NCBI GenBank assembly: GCA_010672585.1
Contig: JAAHGF010000002.1
Span: forward strand, 124,001-188,000
Reading direction: 5' to 3'
Source: Okeania sp. SIO1I7
GTDB lineage: Bacteria > Cyanobacteriota > Cyanobacteriia > Cyanobacteriales > Microcoleaceae
DNA: 64,000 bases
Both the position numbers and the translations under genes were made by a program. Each line of letters starts with the position of its first letter. The stretch's first letter is position 1. Below, in pieces: positions 39,801 through 48,687 of this stretch. The notes below the pieces were generated by a model. The model saw only the letters and a list, made by a program, of their open reading frames with translations. It ran no database searches and had not been told where the DNA came from.

Positions 39801-42176
39801 TTCCTGCCATCTTTTTTTTGAGAGCAATTGAATTCCCATTTTTCCGTATTCCAAAGCTGTGGCAAATGCTGTTGAAAGCTTGGCTTTCTTTCCAGCGATT
39901 AAATTGAGTTGTGCTAGACTTTCTTTCTCATTTTTGGTTTCGAGGATTTCACTACCTTGATTGAGTTGATTGACGATTGCAAATATTTTTTCTTCTATCT
40001 GAGATTCGGGGATACTCTTGAGTAATAATCGTCCAACTTTGAGATGGGTTAATTGTTTTAGTTCTTCAGAAATCAAAGAATAAGCAGCTTGTTGAACGCG
40101 GTCGTGCAGAAACTTATACCCGACTGAGATATTCTCAACCGATGCTTTTTCCTCCTGGTTACTTCCCTGAAAAAATTTGTAAGTCTCGCTTTTCGGTAAT
40201 ACTAATCCCTCTTGCAATGCTACCCACAAACTACTTGCCACTTCCATCTGAGACTGTTCGCTTACTACTGCCAAAGTCTCTAAATCAAACTGATTACCAA
40301 TACAAGCAGCTAGTTTCAGCACATCTTGAGTTTCCCTCGGCAATTTCTGCAACCTCCCGGCCATAAACTTCACCACATCATCAGTAATCGCCTGTTGCTT
40401 TACCTCAGTAAGATAGCACTCCCAATACCCCAGTTCAAAATTAAAATTAATCAATTCATCCCCATGCAAACCCAACAGAAACTGAGTTGTAAAAAACGGA
40501 TTTCCCTTCGTCTTCTGATACACCAACTCTGTTAATGGTTTAGCCACCTCCCGATCGCAACTGAGGGTATCCGCTACCAAATGATTAATATTTATTTCAG
40601 ACAAAGGTGCTAAAGTAATAGTGTTAATCGTTGCCTCTGCTTTCCCCATCTCATCCAGGGTTAACATTAACGGATGGGCAGGAAATACCTCATTATCCCG
40701 ATATGCTCCTATCATCAGCAAATAAGAATTAGAAGCTTCACCCATCAACAGTTTTATCAAATTTAGAGAAGCTGAATCTGCCCATTGTAAATCATCTAAG
40801 AATATTACTAAAGGATGCTCCTTGGTGGTGAAAACTTGAATAAACTTGCCAAACAGCAAATTAAAACGATTTTGGGCAGCGCTTCCTGATAATTCTGTTA
40901 CAACAGGTTGCTTGCCAATAATTTTTTCTAACTCCGGAATTACCTCAATAATTACCTGTCCATTTTCTCCCACTGCATTCAGGATTTGATCTTTCCATTG
41001 TTGTAGTTGAGTATCACTTTCACTCAAGATTTGCCTCATTAAATCTCGCAGAGATTGCACTAATGCAGAGAAAGGAATATTGCGATTAAACTGGTCAAAT
41101 TTCCCTTTGATGAAATAACCCCTTTGCCTGACAATGGGTTTGTGAACTTCGTTGACAACCACGGTTTTTCCAATCCCAGAGAAACCTGCCACCAATATTA
41201 GCTCTGTTTTGCCCGATGCTACTCGTTTCTCCTGCGGAGACGCTACGCGAACAAATGCTGCTAATAACTGTTGAACTTCTGCTTCCCTGCCATACAGTTT
41301 TTCGGGAATTAGAAAGCGATCACTTATATCTCGCTCTCCCAACTTAAAAGTCTCAATTTTTCCCACCTTTTCCCATTGCTCGAGACATTTTTCTAGGTCG
41401 TATTTTAAACCCAAAGCATTCTGATAGCGGTCTTCGGCATTTTTAGCCATCAATTTGCAAATAATATTAACTAAGGGAGTCGGGATTTGGGAATCAATCA
41501 TTTGAGGAGTTTTCGTCAAATGACAATGTATTAATTCCATTGGATCAGTGGTATCAAATGGTAATTTTCTGTTGAGCATCTCAAAAAACATGACACCCAG
41601 TGAATAAAAGTCGCTGCGATAGTCTATTCCTCTATTCATTCGTCCAGTTTGCTCTGGGGAAATATAGGCTAAAGTTCCTTCTAAAAGGTTAGGATTTTGA
41701 ATTTCAGTAGTTTCAAAAGGCAGCACTGAAGCAATACTAAAATCTATTAATTTTACTTGTTGAGTTTGAGGATGAATCAGTATATTTGCTGGTTTAATAT
41801 CTTTATGAATAACTCGATTTTGATATAGTTTATGTAAAATCTCTGCTAATTGAATGGCTATTTTTAAACAAGTTTCTAAGTCTAATGATTCATATTTGTC
41901 TAGAGATATGGCTCCATTGTCTTCCATGACTAAAGCATAACCATTGCCATAGTTTTCTAAACTTAAGGATTTGACTACTCCTGGTAGATTGAGGTTTTTG
42001 GTAATAGTATATTGGTTACGGAACTGTAGCAGTTCGTTAAAAGTGGGATATTCGTTACGCATAAATTTGAGCACGACTGTTTGAGAGTCTGTTGCTCGAA
42101 TTCCTCGATAAACTAAGGTACGAGTTCCTTCGTATAGCTTTTGTTTGATTTGATAACCCGGGAGTTGGATGGTCAT
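36819..42176 (-). CDS. Giant Ser/Thr kinase, AAA ATPase, GAF, histidine kinase hybrid
   Basis: A 1785-residue cytoplasmic signalling protein. Domain order: Hanks kinase (about 1-275; HKDIKPANILIHP, DFSIASVLP), STAND/AAA-type ATPase (about 290-560; GFSGIGKTVVV near 330, VIFLDDLQWAD), a long helical TPR-like region (about 650-1290), GAF (about 1340-1490), HisKA with ALGDLMAGVAHEINNP (His near 1529), and HATPase with NQVFMNILANAIDALD, DNGPGMS, FEQGFTTKGVGKGTGLGMAI. This architecture is typical of filamentous cyanobacteria (HstK type). No receiver domain is attached and no response regulator lies next to it. The gene is complete and intact. Confidence 0.95.
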   Translation of the reverse strand: MTIQLPGYQIKQKLYEGTRTLVYRGIRATDSQTVVLKFMRNEYPTFNELLQFRNQYTITKNLNLPGVVKSLSLENYGNGYALVMEDNGAISLDKYESLDLETCLKIAIQLAEILHKLYQNRVIHKDIKPANILIHPQTQQVKLIDFSIASVLPFETTEIQNPNLLEGTLAYISPEQTGRMNRGIDYRSDFYSLGVMFFEMLNRKLPFDTTDPMELIHCHLTKTPQMIDSQIPTPLVNIICKLMAKNAEDRYQNALGLKYDLEKCLEQWEKVGKIETFKLGERDISDRFLIPEKLYGREAEVQQLLAAFVRVASPQEKRVASGKTELILVAGFSGIGKTVVVNEVHKPIVRQRGYFIKGKFDQFNRNIPFSALVQSLRDLMRQILSESDTQLQQWKDQILNAVGENGQVIIEVIPELEKIIGKQPVVTELSGSAAQNRFNLLFGKFIQVFTTKEHPLVIFLDDLQWADSASLNLIKLLMGEASNSYLLMIGAYRDNEVFPAHPLMLTLDEMGKAEATINTITLAPLSEININHLVADTLSCDREVAKPLTELVYQKTKGNPFFTTQFLLGLHGDELINFNFELGYWECYLTEVKQQAITDDVVKFMAGRLQKLPRETQDVLKLAACIGNQFDLETLAVVSEQSQMEVASSLWVALQEGLVLPKSETYKFFQGSNQEEKASVENISVGYKFLHDRVQQAAYSLISEELKQLTHLKVGRLLLKSIPESQIEEKIFAIVNQLNQGSEILETKNEKESLAQLNLIAGKKAKLSTAFATALEYGKMGIQLLSKKRWQEQYDLSLKLYQLSAEAAYSSGEFECAENLIQSAVSFAKTPLEKTRFYQIQMDIHVAQKNSAEAIAVGRKLLSSLGVELPKSIAPEEVQQEFSKLPALMPEGGTQALLALPTTTDPTVIAVMQTLVKLAVPIFTTSPELFPLLPINNIKQTLKYGTTSVSAVSYAHYSMLLHSIFNDLEASYQFGELALQLLPRFNNPAMDTHVWCIAAGSTHHWKIHLKQLLPFFQKGVEAGLESGDLNIAAQNYVHGSYMTYLLGTALPEAQQQIGIRTDAIRQLKQETFLSHCEIFRQCVLNLLNSSEDPGNLTGEALNEEELIANSQATQDTIGLFYLYSCKLQLYYLFNRYNLALTCVNLAIANSAMAGSYAFIPVIQLYGALTRLALYPSLTDRERQEISIAIEKFQFWSSHGPMNFQHKYVLLKAEQHRVLGQKAEAIELYDCAIAGAKENEYIQEEALANELAAKFYLDWGKEKVAASYMQEAYYCYARWGAKAKINDLEQRYPSLLSSILERQKLSFLNSNTNATLTTGTISDTTTGTGEILDLATLMKASRTLSQDISLEGAIANLMQVVMENAGAENVALMLFQQQILMLTAILTSKGVCQVGPIPVEASYSIPLSIINQVKHNKKPLVIYNASDETAYAGDTYIQKHQPESVLCLPLLDRGQMIGILYLENNQVTGAFTSERVEILNLLCSQAAISLENALLYQQAQQAVADLQQAQLQLVQKEKMAALGDLMAGVAHEINNPLGFMGGNVSIIQDYLADVFAIIEYYQQELPHPSPEFTEKIEELELEFLREDLPKTIASMETGIKRIGEISNSLRIFSRTDTETKSGLDLHDSLDSTLLILKYRLKANENRPGIETVKNYGDLPKVECYPGQLNQVFMNILANAIDALDEASEGKNYAEIEANNNCITISTKLSTDKNMAVVEIADNGPGMSEKVRSKIFEQGFTTKGVGKGTGLGMAIAWQIIVEKHSGTITCRSELEKGTEFMISLPLI

Positions 42177-42259
42177 TGCTCTAGAGTTAGTAATTATGGT
42201 AATTATATAAATATAATAACTCTATCTAACTCTGAGGCTGTGTTATGAATCACTAGGCA

Positions 42260-42306
42260 AGTCTTTTCAGTTATCAGTTATCAGTTATCAGTTATCAGTT
42301 ATCAGT
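42260..42306 (+). repeat. Heptamer tandem tract (AGTTATC)
   Basis: About six copies of AGTTATC/CAGTTAT between the divergent hybrid kinase and hydrolase genes. The same heptamer occurs at 13466 and, in reverse, at 34222. Confidence 0.8.
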
Positions 42307-42320
42307 ACCTCCTTCCTTTT

Positions 42321-43238
42321 ATGAATTTACCAATTATTTATCATCCTAATTATGTTGCAGCGATGCCACCCGGTCATCGCTTTCCCATGGCAAAATTTCA
42401 ACTACTTTATGAAATGTTACTAGAGGATGGGGTGACAGAAAAATCGCATTTTTTTATTCCACAACTGCCACCTTTGGAATGGATAGAATTAGTTCACGAT
42501 CGCGACTATATAGAAGGATATTGTAACGGCACTTTAGACCCAAAAGCACAAAGACGGATCGGGTTGCCTTGGAGTGAAGCATTAGCAAATCGAACTTGTA
42601 TTGCTGTGGGTGGTGCTGTATTAACGGCGCAGTTGGCACTCAAACATGGTTTAGCTTGTAATACCGCTGGCGGTACTCATCACGCGTTTCCCAGTTATGG
42701 GTCTGGGTTTTGTATTTTTAACGACCTAGCGATCGCTGCTCGTGTTATCCAAAAACTAGAATTAGCTCAAAAAATCCTGATTGTAGATTTAGACGTACAT
42801 CAAGGAGATGGCACTGCTTGGATATTTCAAAATGACCATACTGTATTTACATTTTCTATGCACTGCAGTATCAATTTTCCTAGCAGAAAACAAACTAGCG
42901 ATTTAGATGTACCCTTACCAGAGGGAATGGATGACGACCACTATTTACAGACTTTAGCGGGATATCTACCAGATTTGCTGTCACAAGTAAAGCCAGATTT
43001 AGTGTTGTATGATGCTGGAGTTGATACTCATATCCATGATGCTTTGGGAAAGTTAGCTTTGACAAATACAGGTATATTTCGGCGCGAGATGCAAGTATTG
43101 AGTACCTGTATGGCAGCAGGTTATCCGGTTGCTTCCGTTATTGGAGGGGGATATACAAAGGATATGAATTCGTTAGTTTACACTCATTCACTTTTGCACC
43201 GTGCTGCTAGAGATGTATTTGGGCAGTATCGACTTTGA
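42321..43238 (+). CDS. Histone-deacetylase-family hydrolase
   Basis: A 305-residue zinc-dependent arginase/deacetylase-fold enzyme of the bacterial class that removes acetyl groups from small amines or lysines. Catalytic features are the tandem His in GGTHHAFPSYGSGFCIFNDLAIA, the zinc ligands in VDLDVHQGDGTA (Asp-x-His) and a third Asp in LYDAGVDTHIHDALGKL. The N-terminus 'IIYHPNYVAAMPPGHRFPMAKFQLL' fits the family. Full length. No neighbour explains the substrate. Confidence 0.92.
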   Translation: MNLPIIYHPNYVAAMPPGHRFPMAKFQLLYEMLLEDGVTEKSHFFIPQLPPLEWIELVHDRDYIEGYCNGTLDPKAQRRIGLPWSEALANRTCIAVGGAVLTAQLALKHGLACNTAGGTHHAFPSYGSGFCIFNDLAIAARVIQKLELAQKILIVDLDVHQGDGTAWIFQNDHTVFTFSMHCSINFPSRKQTSDLDVPLPEGMDDDHYLQTLAGYLPDLLSQVKPDLVLYDAGVDTHIHDALGKLALTNTGIFRREMQVLSTCMAAGYPVASVIGGGYTKDMNSLVYTHSLLHRAARDVFGQYRL

Positions 43239-43259
43239 TTTTTCCCAGTTTTGTTGAAT

Positions 43260-43488
43260 TATATTATGTCCAGATAAGAGCGTTACAAAAAAACTTTCTC
43301 CCTCTTAATACCTTAAAACTCCTTCTTCCCTCCCGACTCCTGAGGACTGTACGTCGCCCTACCGACGGCTCCCATAACTGACTCCTCTTCCCTCCTGTCT
43401 CCTGTATCCTGTCTCCTAGCTAAAAAAATTTAATATTTATGAAGATACGATCGGGGGTTCTATAAATATTCAACCGAAAATGATATTA
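43260..43488 (+). mobile_element. MITE-like family G element, second copy
   Basis: Starts TATTATGTCCAGATAAGAGCG with AAAAAAACTTTCTCC as in the 13198 copy. It ends CAACCGAAAATGATATTA, next to the phosphatase stop codon. The interior has TGTCTCC and CTGACTCC tandem units. Confidence 0.55.
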
Positions 43489-44178
43489 CTTAATTTGACG
43501 AGTTGCAAAATCATCTATTAACGCTGTTTTCAACTTACCTTTTTTATTTGCCTGCCAAACCTTACCACTACTAACATCCAAACAAGTCAACCAACCCTCA
43601 TCATAAACTCTGGTATCAATACAAATAGTGTGACCAACATTCAGAGGTTTACCACTTTTTTGACTCGTGTGACCACAAATCATTGTTTTTCCAGAAAAGT
43701 GAGGCATGGGGTTATCCAACTTTTCCCAGAAAAGTTTGTACTCTGACTGTTCATTCAGAGATAGACCGGGAGCAGCATTTGCATGAACAAAAAAATGTTC
43801 CTCTGACTCCCACCAGTCTACACAGATATTATCAAGGAAATGCCAATGTTCGTCTGGAATATGTTTTCGTTGAGATTTACCAGATTTTGAATAAGAAGCT
43901 AAAGTCTCCTTGCCACCAGAATTATGCCAGCGAGCTTCATATTGCGAACAATCACGAGACCTCATCATCATTAATTCATGGTTGCCACGCAAGGCTACAA
44001 GTTGCCCAGTTTCATGGAGCGCAATTAATCGATTAATCACTCCTTGAGAATCTGGACCTCTATCCACATAGTCACCAAGAGTAATAATAACGTCTTCTAA
44101 CCGTGGTTTAACTGCTGCAATTAATGTATCAAATGCTCTGGAATGACCGTGAATATCTCCGATGGCGAGAATACGCAT
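43486..44178 (-). CDS. PPP-family Ser/Thr protein phosphatase
   Basis: A 230-residue metallophosphatase with all three PPP signatures: GDIHGHSRAF (7-16), GDYVDRGPDSQG and LRGNHELMM, plus later metal-ligand histidines in FFVHANAAPGL and ICGHTSQKSG. Likely removes phosphate from proteins and could oppose the Hanks kinases of this organism (inference). Start at ATG 44178; full length for the bacterial PrpA/PrpB type. Confidence 0.92.
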   Translation of the reverse strand: MRILAIGDIHGHSRAFDTLIAAVKPRLEDVIITLGDYVDRGPDSQGVINRLIALHETGQLVALRGNHELMMMRSRDCSQYEARWHNSGGKETLASYSKSGKSQRKHIPDEHWHFLDNICVDWWESEEHFFVHANAAPGLSLNEQSEYKLFWEKLDNPMPHFSGKTMICGHTSQKSGKPLNVGHTICIDTRVYDEGWLTCLDVSSGKVWQANKKGKLKTALIDDFATRQIK

Positions 44179-44229
44179 ATATTTTTTTTGTTATTTTTTT
44201 CGGCGTTGCTGATTTGATGTATAAAATTC

Positions 44230-44463
44230 GGCGTTGCTGAATTGAAGTATGAATGCGCGATTATTTGCTTTTGGTCAAGCCCCCGCGCATCCCCCATCGT
44301 TCAAAAGCGAAGCATCCTCTGGCTTCCCCCTTCCCAAGGGGGACGGGAGGGGGATTTCCAAGGGGGACGGGAGGGGGATAAAATTGGGGGATTTTTAGAG
44401 TTTTATTCCCCCCAATTTTGGGGGGTTAGGGGGGCTTGCATCATACCCAGAATCAGCAACGCC
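44230..44463 (+). mobile_element. MITE-like family E element
   Basis: Inverted ends GGCGTTGCTGA (44230-44240) and TCAGCAACGCC (44453-44463) are perfect over 11 bp. The interior has GCCCCCGCGCATCCCCC and two AAGGGGGACGGGAGGGGGAT blocks, then a CCCCCCAATTTTGGGGGG hairpin. A second copy of the left end (GGCGTTGCTGATTTGATG) lies 30 bp upstream at 44201. A partial copy is at 34398. The rest of 44179-44649 holds ACTCCTA/ACTCCTG heptamer tracts and no gene. Confidence 0.65.
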
Positions 44464-44649
44464 TGAAATTCAATTAGTGGTAAATTTTCAACCAAAACAA
44501 TAGTTGGAATTGTACGTATTTCTGACTCTAAAGTCACCAAAAAACTCTTTTCTACCTACTAACTCCTAACTCCTAACTCCTGACTCCTGACTCCTGACTT
44601 CTGACTCCTGTGAAATCATAACATTTATTCAGCAACACCCTTTTTTCCT

Positions 44650-45159
44650 TCACTCATGTACTACTACAGGTGTCCCCACTGATGCCCAGTCAAATAACCA
44701 TTTGGCGTGATTTACTGCTACATTCGTACAACCGTGACTAACTGGGGTACCAAACATATTATGCCAGTAAGCACCATGAATTGCCATTCCCCCATCATAA
44801 TACATAGTATAAGGAACGTCGGGCACATCGTAACCAGGTCCAGTCATTCTGGTAGTGCGATATTTTGTCTGTACTCTGAAAGTACCTAAGCGAGTAGGGG
44901 TTGATGCTTTACCTGTGGAAACTACCACTGCATAAACTGCTTTATTTCCTTCCCAGGCAATTAATCTTTGGGTTGATAAGTCAATTGAAATCCAACGTTC
45001 CGCTGATTGTTGTAATTCTAACATTCTCGTGGCAATTACATTTTCCCATCCACTAGCTTTGGTTGGTATTGACCAAGAGAAAAAAGTTGTAATAGTTAGT
45101 GCTGTAGCAGCACATATTTTACCAACTTGATACCATTTTTTACTAACTAAGTTTTTCAT
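44650..45159 (-). CDS. Exported L,D-transpeptidase (YkuD fold)
   Basis: A 169-residue precursor. An N-terminal signal ([18 protein letters not shown]) exports it to the periplasm, where it would make 3-3 peptidoglycan cross-links or attach proteins. The YkuD motif is complete: His128 (AIHGAYWH), Ser141, His142, Gly143, Cys144 (SHGCTNVAV). Preceding strands read '[17 protein letters not shown]' and '[15 protein letters not shown]', family-typical. No LysM or binding domain. Single gene. Confidence 0.92.
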   Translation of the reverse strand: MKNLVSKKWYQVGKICAATALTITTFFSWSIPTKASGWENVIATRMLELQQSAERWISIDLSTQRLIAWEGNKAVYAVVVSTGKASTPTRLGTFRVQTKYRTTRMTGPGYDVPDVPYTMYYDGGMAIHGAYWHNMFGTPVSHGCTNVAVNHAKWLFDWASVGTPVVVHE

Positions 45160-45183
45160 ATTTTATACCTAATTAAAATAAAA

Positions 45184-45381
45184 TTATCAAAATAATATTA
45201 GGTCTAAAACCCCGCCTTTTAAGGCGCAATATTTTTGGAGAGTTGCTCAAATCCCCTACTTCCCCTCCTGGGAGGGGCGAGGGGTGGGTTGGGGAGGGGC
45301 GAGGGGTGGGTTGGGGAGGGGCGAGGGGTGGGTTAACTTCTGACTTCTGACTTGGGGACTTCTGACTTCTGACTTCGTTAA
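45184..45381 (-). mobile_element. Dispersed repeat family B, second copy
   Basis: Reverse orientation: TTATCAAAATAATATTAGG ... CCCCGCCTTTTAAGGCG ... three direct units of GGGGAGGGGCGAGGGGTGGG, then ACTTCTG heptamers and GACTTCGTTAA. It lies between two genes. Confidence 0.65.
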
Positions 45382-45422
45382 GGTGTGATTTAGAAGTAGA
45401 TTATTTTGATTAATTTTCAGAT

Positions 45423-46064
45423 TCAATTGTTAGTTGAAAGTTCTCTAAGGAGAGCCTGAGCAAGTCTTGCGATCGCTTCCCAATTTTGAGCAATTATTAA
45501 ATCTTTGGGAAAGAGTTTCCCTGATAAACCTACAGCAATTGCTCCTGCTTTGATGAATTCTTTAGCATTTTCTAAGGTAACTCCACCAGTGGGAATTAGA
45601 GGAATTTCTCCTAAAGGTCCTTGCAAACTTGTGATATAAGTTGCGCCTCCTACTGATGAAATAGGATATATTTTAACACAGCTAGCTCCTGCCTGCCAAG
45701 CAGTAACTATTTCTGTAGGAGAAAGAGCGCCGGGAATAATTGGAACTGCTGCTATTTTTGCTGTTTGAATCATAGCAGGGTTAGTATGTGGCGTAAAGAT
45801 AAATTGGCAACCAATTTTGAGTGCTTTTTGTAACTCTTCTATGGTTAATAATGTACCTGTGCCAATTATACAAGTGGGTAATTCAGAGCGGAGTAAAGTA
45901 ATTAATTCTGATGCTTGATGACTGTTCCAAGTAATTTCTATTATGCGTATACCACCAGCAGCAACTGCTTTTGCCATTTTCCTACCCACCTTGATTTCTG
46001 AGGCACGAATAACAGCGATTATTCGATTTTTTTGTAATATTTTTAACCAGCTTTCTTGATTCAT
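45423..46064 (-). CDS. KDPG/KHG aldolase
   Basis: 213 residues, the normal size for 2-keto-3-deoxy-6-phosphogluconate aldolase, which splits KDPG into pyruvate and glyceraldehyde-3-phosphate in the Entner-Doudoroff route. Visible active-site parts are Glu in IRIIEITWNS, GTGTLL, FTPHTNP, the Schiff-base lysine in CVKIYP and the phosphate loop IPTGGV. No KDPG dehydratase (edd) is nearby. The symbol eda is plausible but specificity for KDPG over KHG cannot be read from sequence. Confidence 0.92.
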   Translation of the reverse strand: MNQESWLKILQKNRIIAVIRASEIKVGRKMAKAVAAGGIRIIEITWNSHQASELITLLRSELPTCIIGTGTLLTIEELQKALKIGCQFIFTPHTNPAMIQTAKIAAVPIIPGALSPTEIVTAWQAGASCVKIYPISSVGGATYITSLQGPLGEIPLIPTGGVTLENAKEFIKAGAIAVGLSGKLFPKDLIIAQNWEAIARLAQALLRELSTNN

Positions 46065-46210
46065 ATTTTGCTTGAAGGAAGAAGGAAGTTTGAAATTTAG
46101 TTCAAAAATTGTGCTAATGAATCAATGTTTAGAGTTTATTGGATTTAGTTAATAATTAATCATTCAAAATTAACACAAAGGATAATTGGCAATACTTATT
46201 TAGAAGCCAT

Positions 46211-46352
46211 TTCATTAATAAATAATGGATAATTACCTCTCCCTAAAAGGGAGAGGATTGACCAATAAGGAAAAAATTTATTTTTTTCCCCTTGAAAGGG
46301 GAGGCTTCAAGGCGCGAATTATTTAATTATTTAATTATTAATTCTTCGGTAA
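46211..46352 (-). repeat. Dispersed repeat family A, short copy
   Basis: Reverse-oriented: TTCATTAATAAATAATGGAT AATTACC, then CTAAAAGGGAGAGG, CCCCTTGAAAGGGGAGGCTTC and TTCTTCGGTAA. The GTAGGGTGGGATGG core is missing. Fills the middle of 46065-46481. Confidence 0.6.
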
Positions 46353-46481
46353 GAATAAGTTGTACAAATTTTATCTGGGATATATTTTGAAATATAGCTT
46401 CCATCAAAAAAACTGTTTTTACACGGCTACTTAAAGGTAATAAAGCTGATAGCTGATAGCTGACTGCTGAATGCTTAGTTC

Positions 46482-47174
46482 TTAGCTAGTTAATAAATTC
46501 AGATATTCCCAGTCTAATACATCTTCTAATAAAGCTTTATAACCTGCGACATTAGGATGAATGCCATCTGCACAAAGACGGAATTTCCACCAATTTTCGC
46601 CCCGACTTAACCATTTTTCAAACACATCTAAATAAGGAATTTTTCGCTTTAAACAAGCCAACCGAGTCGCTTCTTTATATATAAATTGATCCTCATGACT
46701 ATAATATAAACAATCTTGAAAAGGCATTCTCTCCAAATTAACAGGAACCATTCCCACAAATAGTACAGGACAAAGTTGTTTTGATGTATCCAATAAATTA
46801 TCTAAAATTGTTTTAAATTTGGAAAAATCAGTATAGTAACGTCCATTTGCTCTTTGGACTCTGGCAGAATCATTTACCCCAACCGAAAGAATAATAATAT
46901 CTGGTTGACGATTTCTTAATTCTCCACGATGGTGAAACTCATCTTCCAAGCGTTGTTCTACTTGTAAAACACGGTTTCCCCGAACTCCAAGATTGTACAG
47001 TACATGACCAGCACTGTCTGGCAACATCCATTGCCTTCGTAATCTCTCTACCCATCCACCACCTTCATGATCGCCAAAACCATAAACTAAACTGTCTCCC
47101 AAAGCAACTATTTTTAGGGGATGATGATGAGTCTGAGAAAAGTGCTTTACAGTCGAAGGGGTAGATAATAACAT
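46482..47174 (-). CDS. SGNH/GDSL-type esterase
   Basis: About 230 residues from ATG 47174. Block I is IVALGDSLVYGFGDHEGGGW with the nucleophile Ser, block II Gly in LGVRGNRV, block III is LSVGVNDSARV, and the Ser-His partner is ADGIHPNVAGYKAL near the C-terminus. All SGNH blocks are present. No signal peptide, so an intracellular esterase or lipase; substrate unknown. It stands alone. Confidence 0.9.
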   Translation of the reverse strand: MLLSTPSTVKHFSQTHHHPLKIVALGDSLVYGFGDHEGGGWVERLRRQWMLPDSAGHVLYNLGVRGNRVLQVEQRLEDEFHHRGELRNRQPDIIILSVGVNDSARVQRANGRYYTDFSKFKTILDNLLDTSKQLCPVLFVGMVPVNLERMPFQDCLYYSHEDQFIYKEATRLACLKRKIPYLDVFEKWLSRGENWWKFRLCADGIHPNVAGYKALLEDVLDWEYLNLLTS

Positions 47175-47272
47175 AAGCAATCAAAATTGATAATATTAGT
47201 ATAAATTTATTAAGATTGATTGAATTTTAACTAAAAATATTACCATTGACCACCTAATTTGGTGAAAAGAGA

Positions 47273-47418
47273 TTAACGAAGTCAGAAGTCATAAGTCGTA
47301 AGTCATAAGTCAAACCATCCCTAACCCCTCCGGTGGAGGGGAAGTAGGGGATTTGAGCTTCGCTCCAAAAATATTTCGCCTTAAAAGGCGGGGTGGCGCG
47401 ACCCAATTATTTTGATAA
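47273..47418 (+). mobile_element. Dispersed repeat family B, third copy
   Basis: TTAACGAAGTCAGAAGTC ... CCTCCGGTGGAGGGG ... AAATATTTCGCCTTAAAAGG CGGGG ... AATTATTTTGATAA. It lies in the gap before rpoZ; the remaining 47419-47711 is AT-rich without a gene. Confidence 0.65.
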
Positions 47419-47711
47419 AAAATATCATATATATGATACTAAATCCGGTTGATAGGGTATCACAATTGTGCAGATGCTGGAGATAGGATTTAGGGGAAAT
47501 GAGGAGGAGGTTTAATCTGAATCCTAATATCCTAACAAATTATCTTTGATAATTGGATTTTATATGAGTAGTCAGATAATTTGGCCTAACCACTAATAAT
47601 CTCTACTTCATCTATGTACTTATTATAGAAAAAATGTTATTATTATAGCAGCATTTTATTCCAAATGTGACTGATAAAAGATGACCGATAACTAACAGGC
47701 TAATAAAATTT

Positions 47712-47978
47712 ATGCACATAGAAAAGCAATCTAGTATTGATTCCGCAGAACTAAGTCGTAGGTCTGAAGAGCTGATTAAAGCTGCCTCTAATCGTTATCG
47801 CGTTGTGGTACAAGTAGCTAATCGTGCTAAACGCCGTCGTTATGAAGATTTTGATAATATGGATGAACAATTAATGAAACCTGTTATCCGTGCTGTAGTT
47901 GAAATGTCCGATGAATTGATGCAGCCAGAAATAATTAGTGATTTGAGTACTCCCATAGCTGAAGCAAGGGGATTCTAA
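47712..47978 (+). CDS. rpoZ: RNA polymerase omega subunit
   Basis: 88 residues. The small subunit that stabilises RNA polymerase assembly by gripping the large beta-prime chain. Conserved omega region: '[29 protein letters not shown]' followed by the cyanobacterial '[26 protein letters not shown]'. ATG start, full length. A 6-bp hairpin (CCAGAG/CTCTGG, 48033-48051) lies 55 bp downstream but has no T-run. Next comes an IS remnant. Confidence 0.94.
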   Translation: MHIEKQSSIDSAELSRRSEELIKAASNRYRVVVQVANRAKRRRYEDFDNMDEQLMKPVIRAVVEMSDELMQPEIISDLSTPIAEARGF

Positions 47979-48275
47979 AAGCATGTCTTCAGACGAGAGC
48001 TAGCTACGTCTTCCGATATTTCTATTAACTGACCAGAGCTTTATTCTCTGGGGACTACTCAAAGCGCCCCTACTCACTCTACTAAGATTTGCAGTTCTCA
48101 GCATACTCAGGGTTGTGACTACTTTTCGGATGACGTTGACTGCTTGTTACAGTCGGCATTGACATACCAGTTATCTCAACGTTGGTTGAAGACCCGCGCT
48201 CTCCCGAAGGGGAGCGGAGGGATGGGAAAACCAATCAATTTTGCGGTTTTTTCAATAGTGTGTTAGACTTAAAAT

Positions 48276-48386
48276 CTGGCTGCTGGACTAGCAGTGTCAG
48301 TCTGTGGAGCGACTGTAAGACCGAAAAGAGGCTCGACCTTGGAGGCTGGTGCATTGAAGCAGAAAGGCCTAATCAGCGATGGTTAG
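48276..48386 (+). pseudogene. TnpB C-terminal tail (IS200/IS605 or IS607 group)
   Basis: The frame LAAGLAVSVCGATVRP, KRGSTLEAGALKQKG, LISDG ends at TAG 48384-48386 and resembles the very end of cyanobacterial TnpB proteins. Upstream the frame is broken. Immediately downstream, GAATCCCGCGCTGTAACGC and GCAGCGTCGGGAGG form a hairpin like the right end of these elements, to about 48425. The whole GC-richer stretch 47985-48480 is probably IS-derived. Confidence 0.5.
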
Positions 48387-48687
48387 GAATCCCGCGCTGT
48401 AACGCAAGTGCAGCGTCGGGAGGATGTCAATTGCAGTTCTATACAAACCTCCCTTAGTTCTTTTTCCGGACGGTTTCCAATGCTGGGGTTTCTCATTAAT
48501 TGATTCTAACTTCTAGAATTATATCATATTTCGGGCCAACTTTAGTCAGCTTGATATTCTGGGCTAACTTTAGTTGGCTTGGCTGAAAGCTTCGTTCGCT
48601 ATCATCCCCTCCATAAATGTCTAGCTCACATCTGGTAAGTAGTAGCCTAGTATAGGTAAATACAGTAGTAGTTATTTGATCATAGCC

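Noticed and set aside
47979-48060. Intrinsic terminator of rpoZ
   Set aside because: The CCAGAG/CTCTGG hairpin is not followed by a T-run and lies in probable IS-derived DNA.
48182-48457. 91-codon open frame reading across the TnpB tail
   Set aside because: A different frame over the same DNA gives a recognisable TnpB end, and this one has no plausible protein features.
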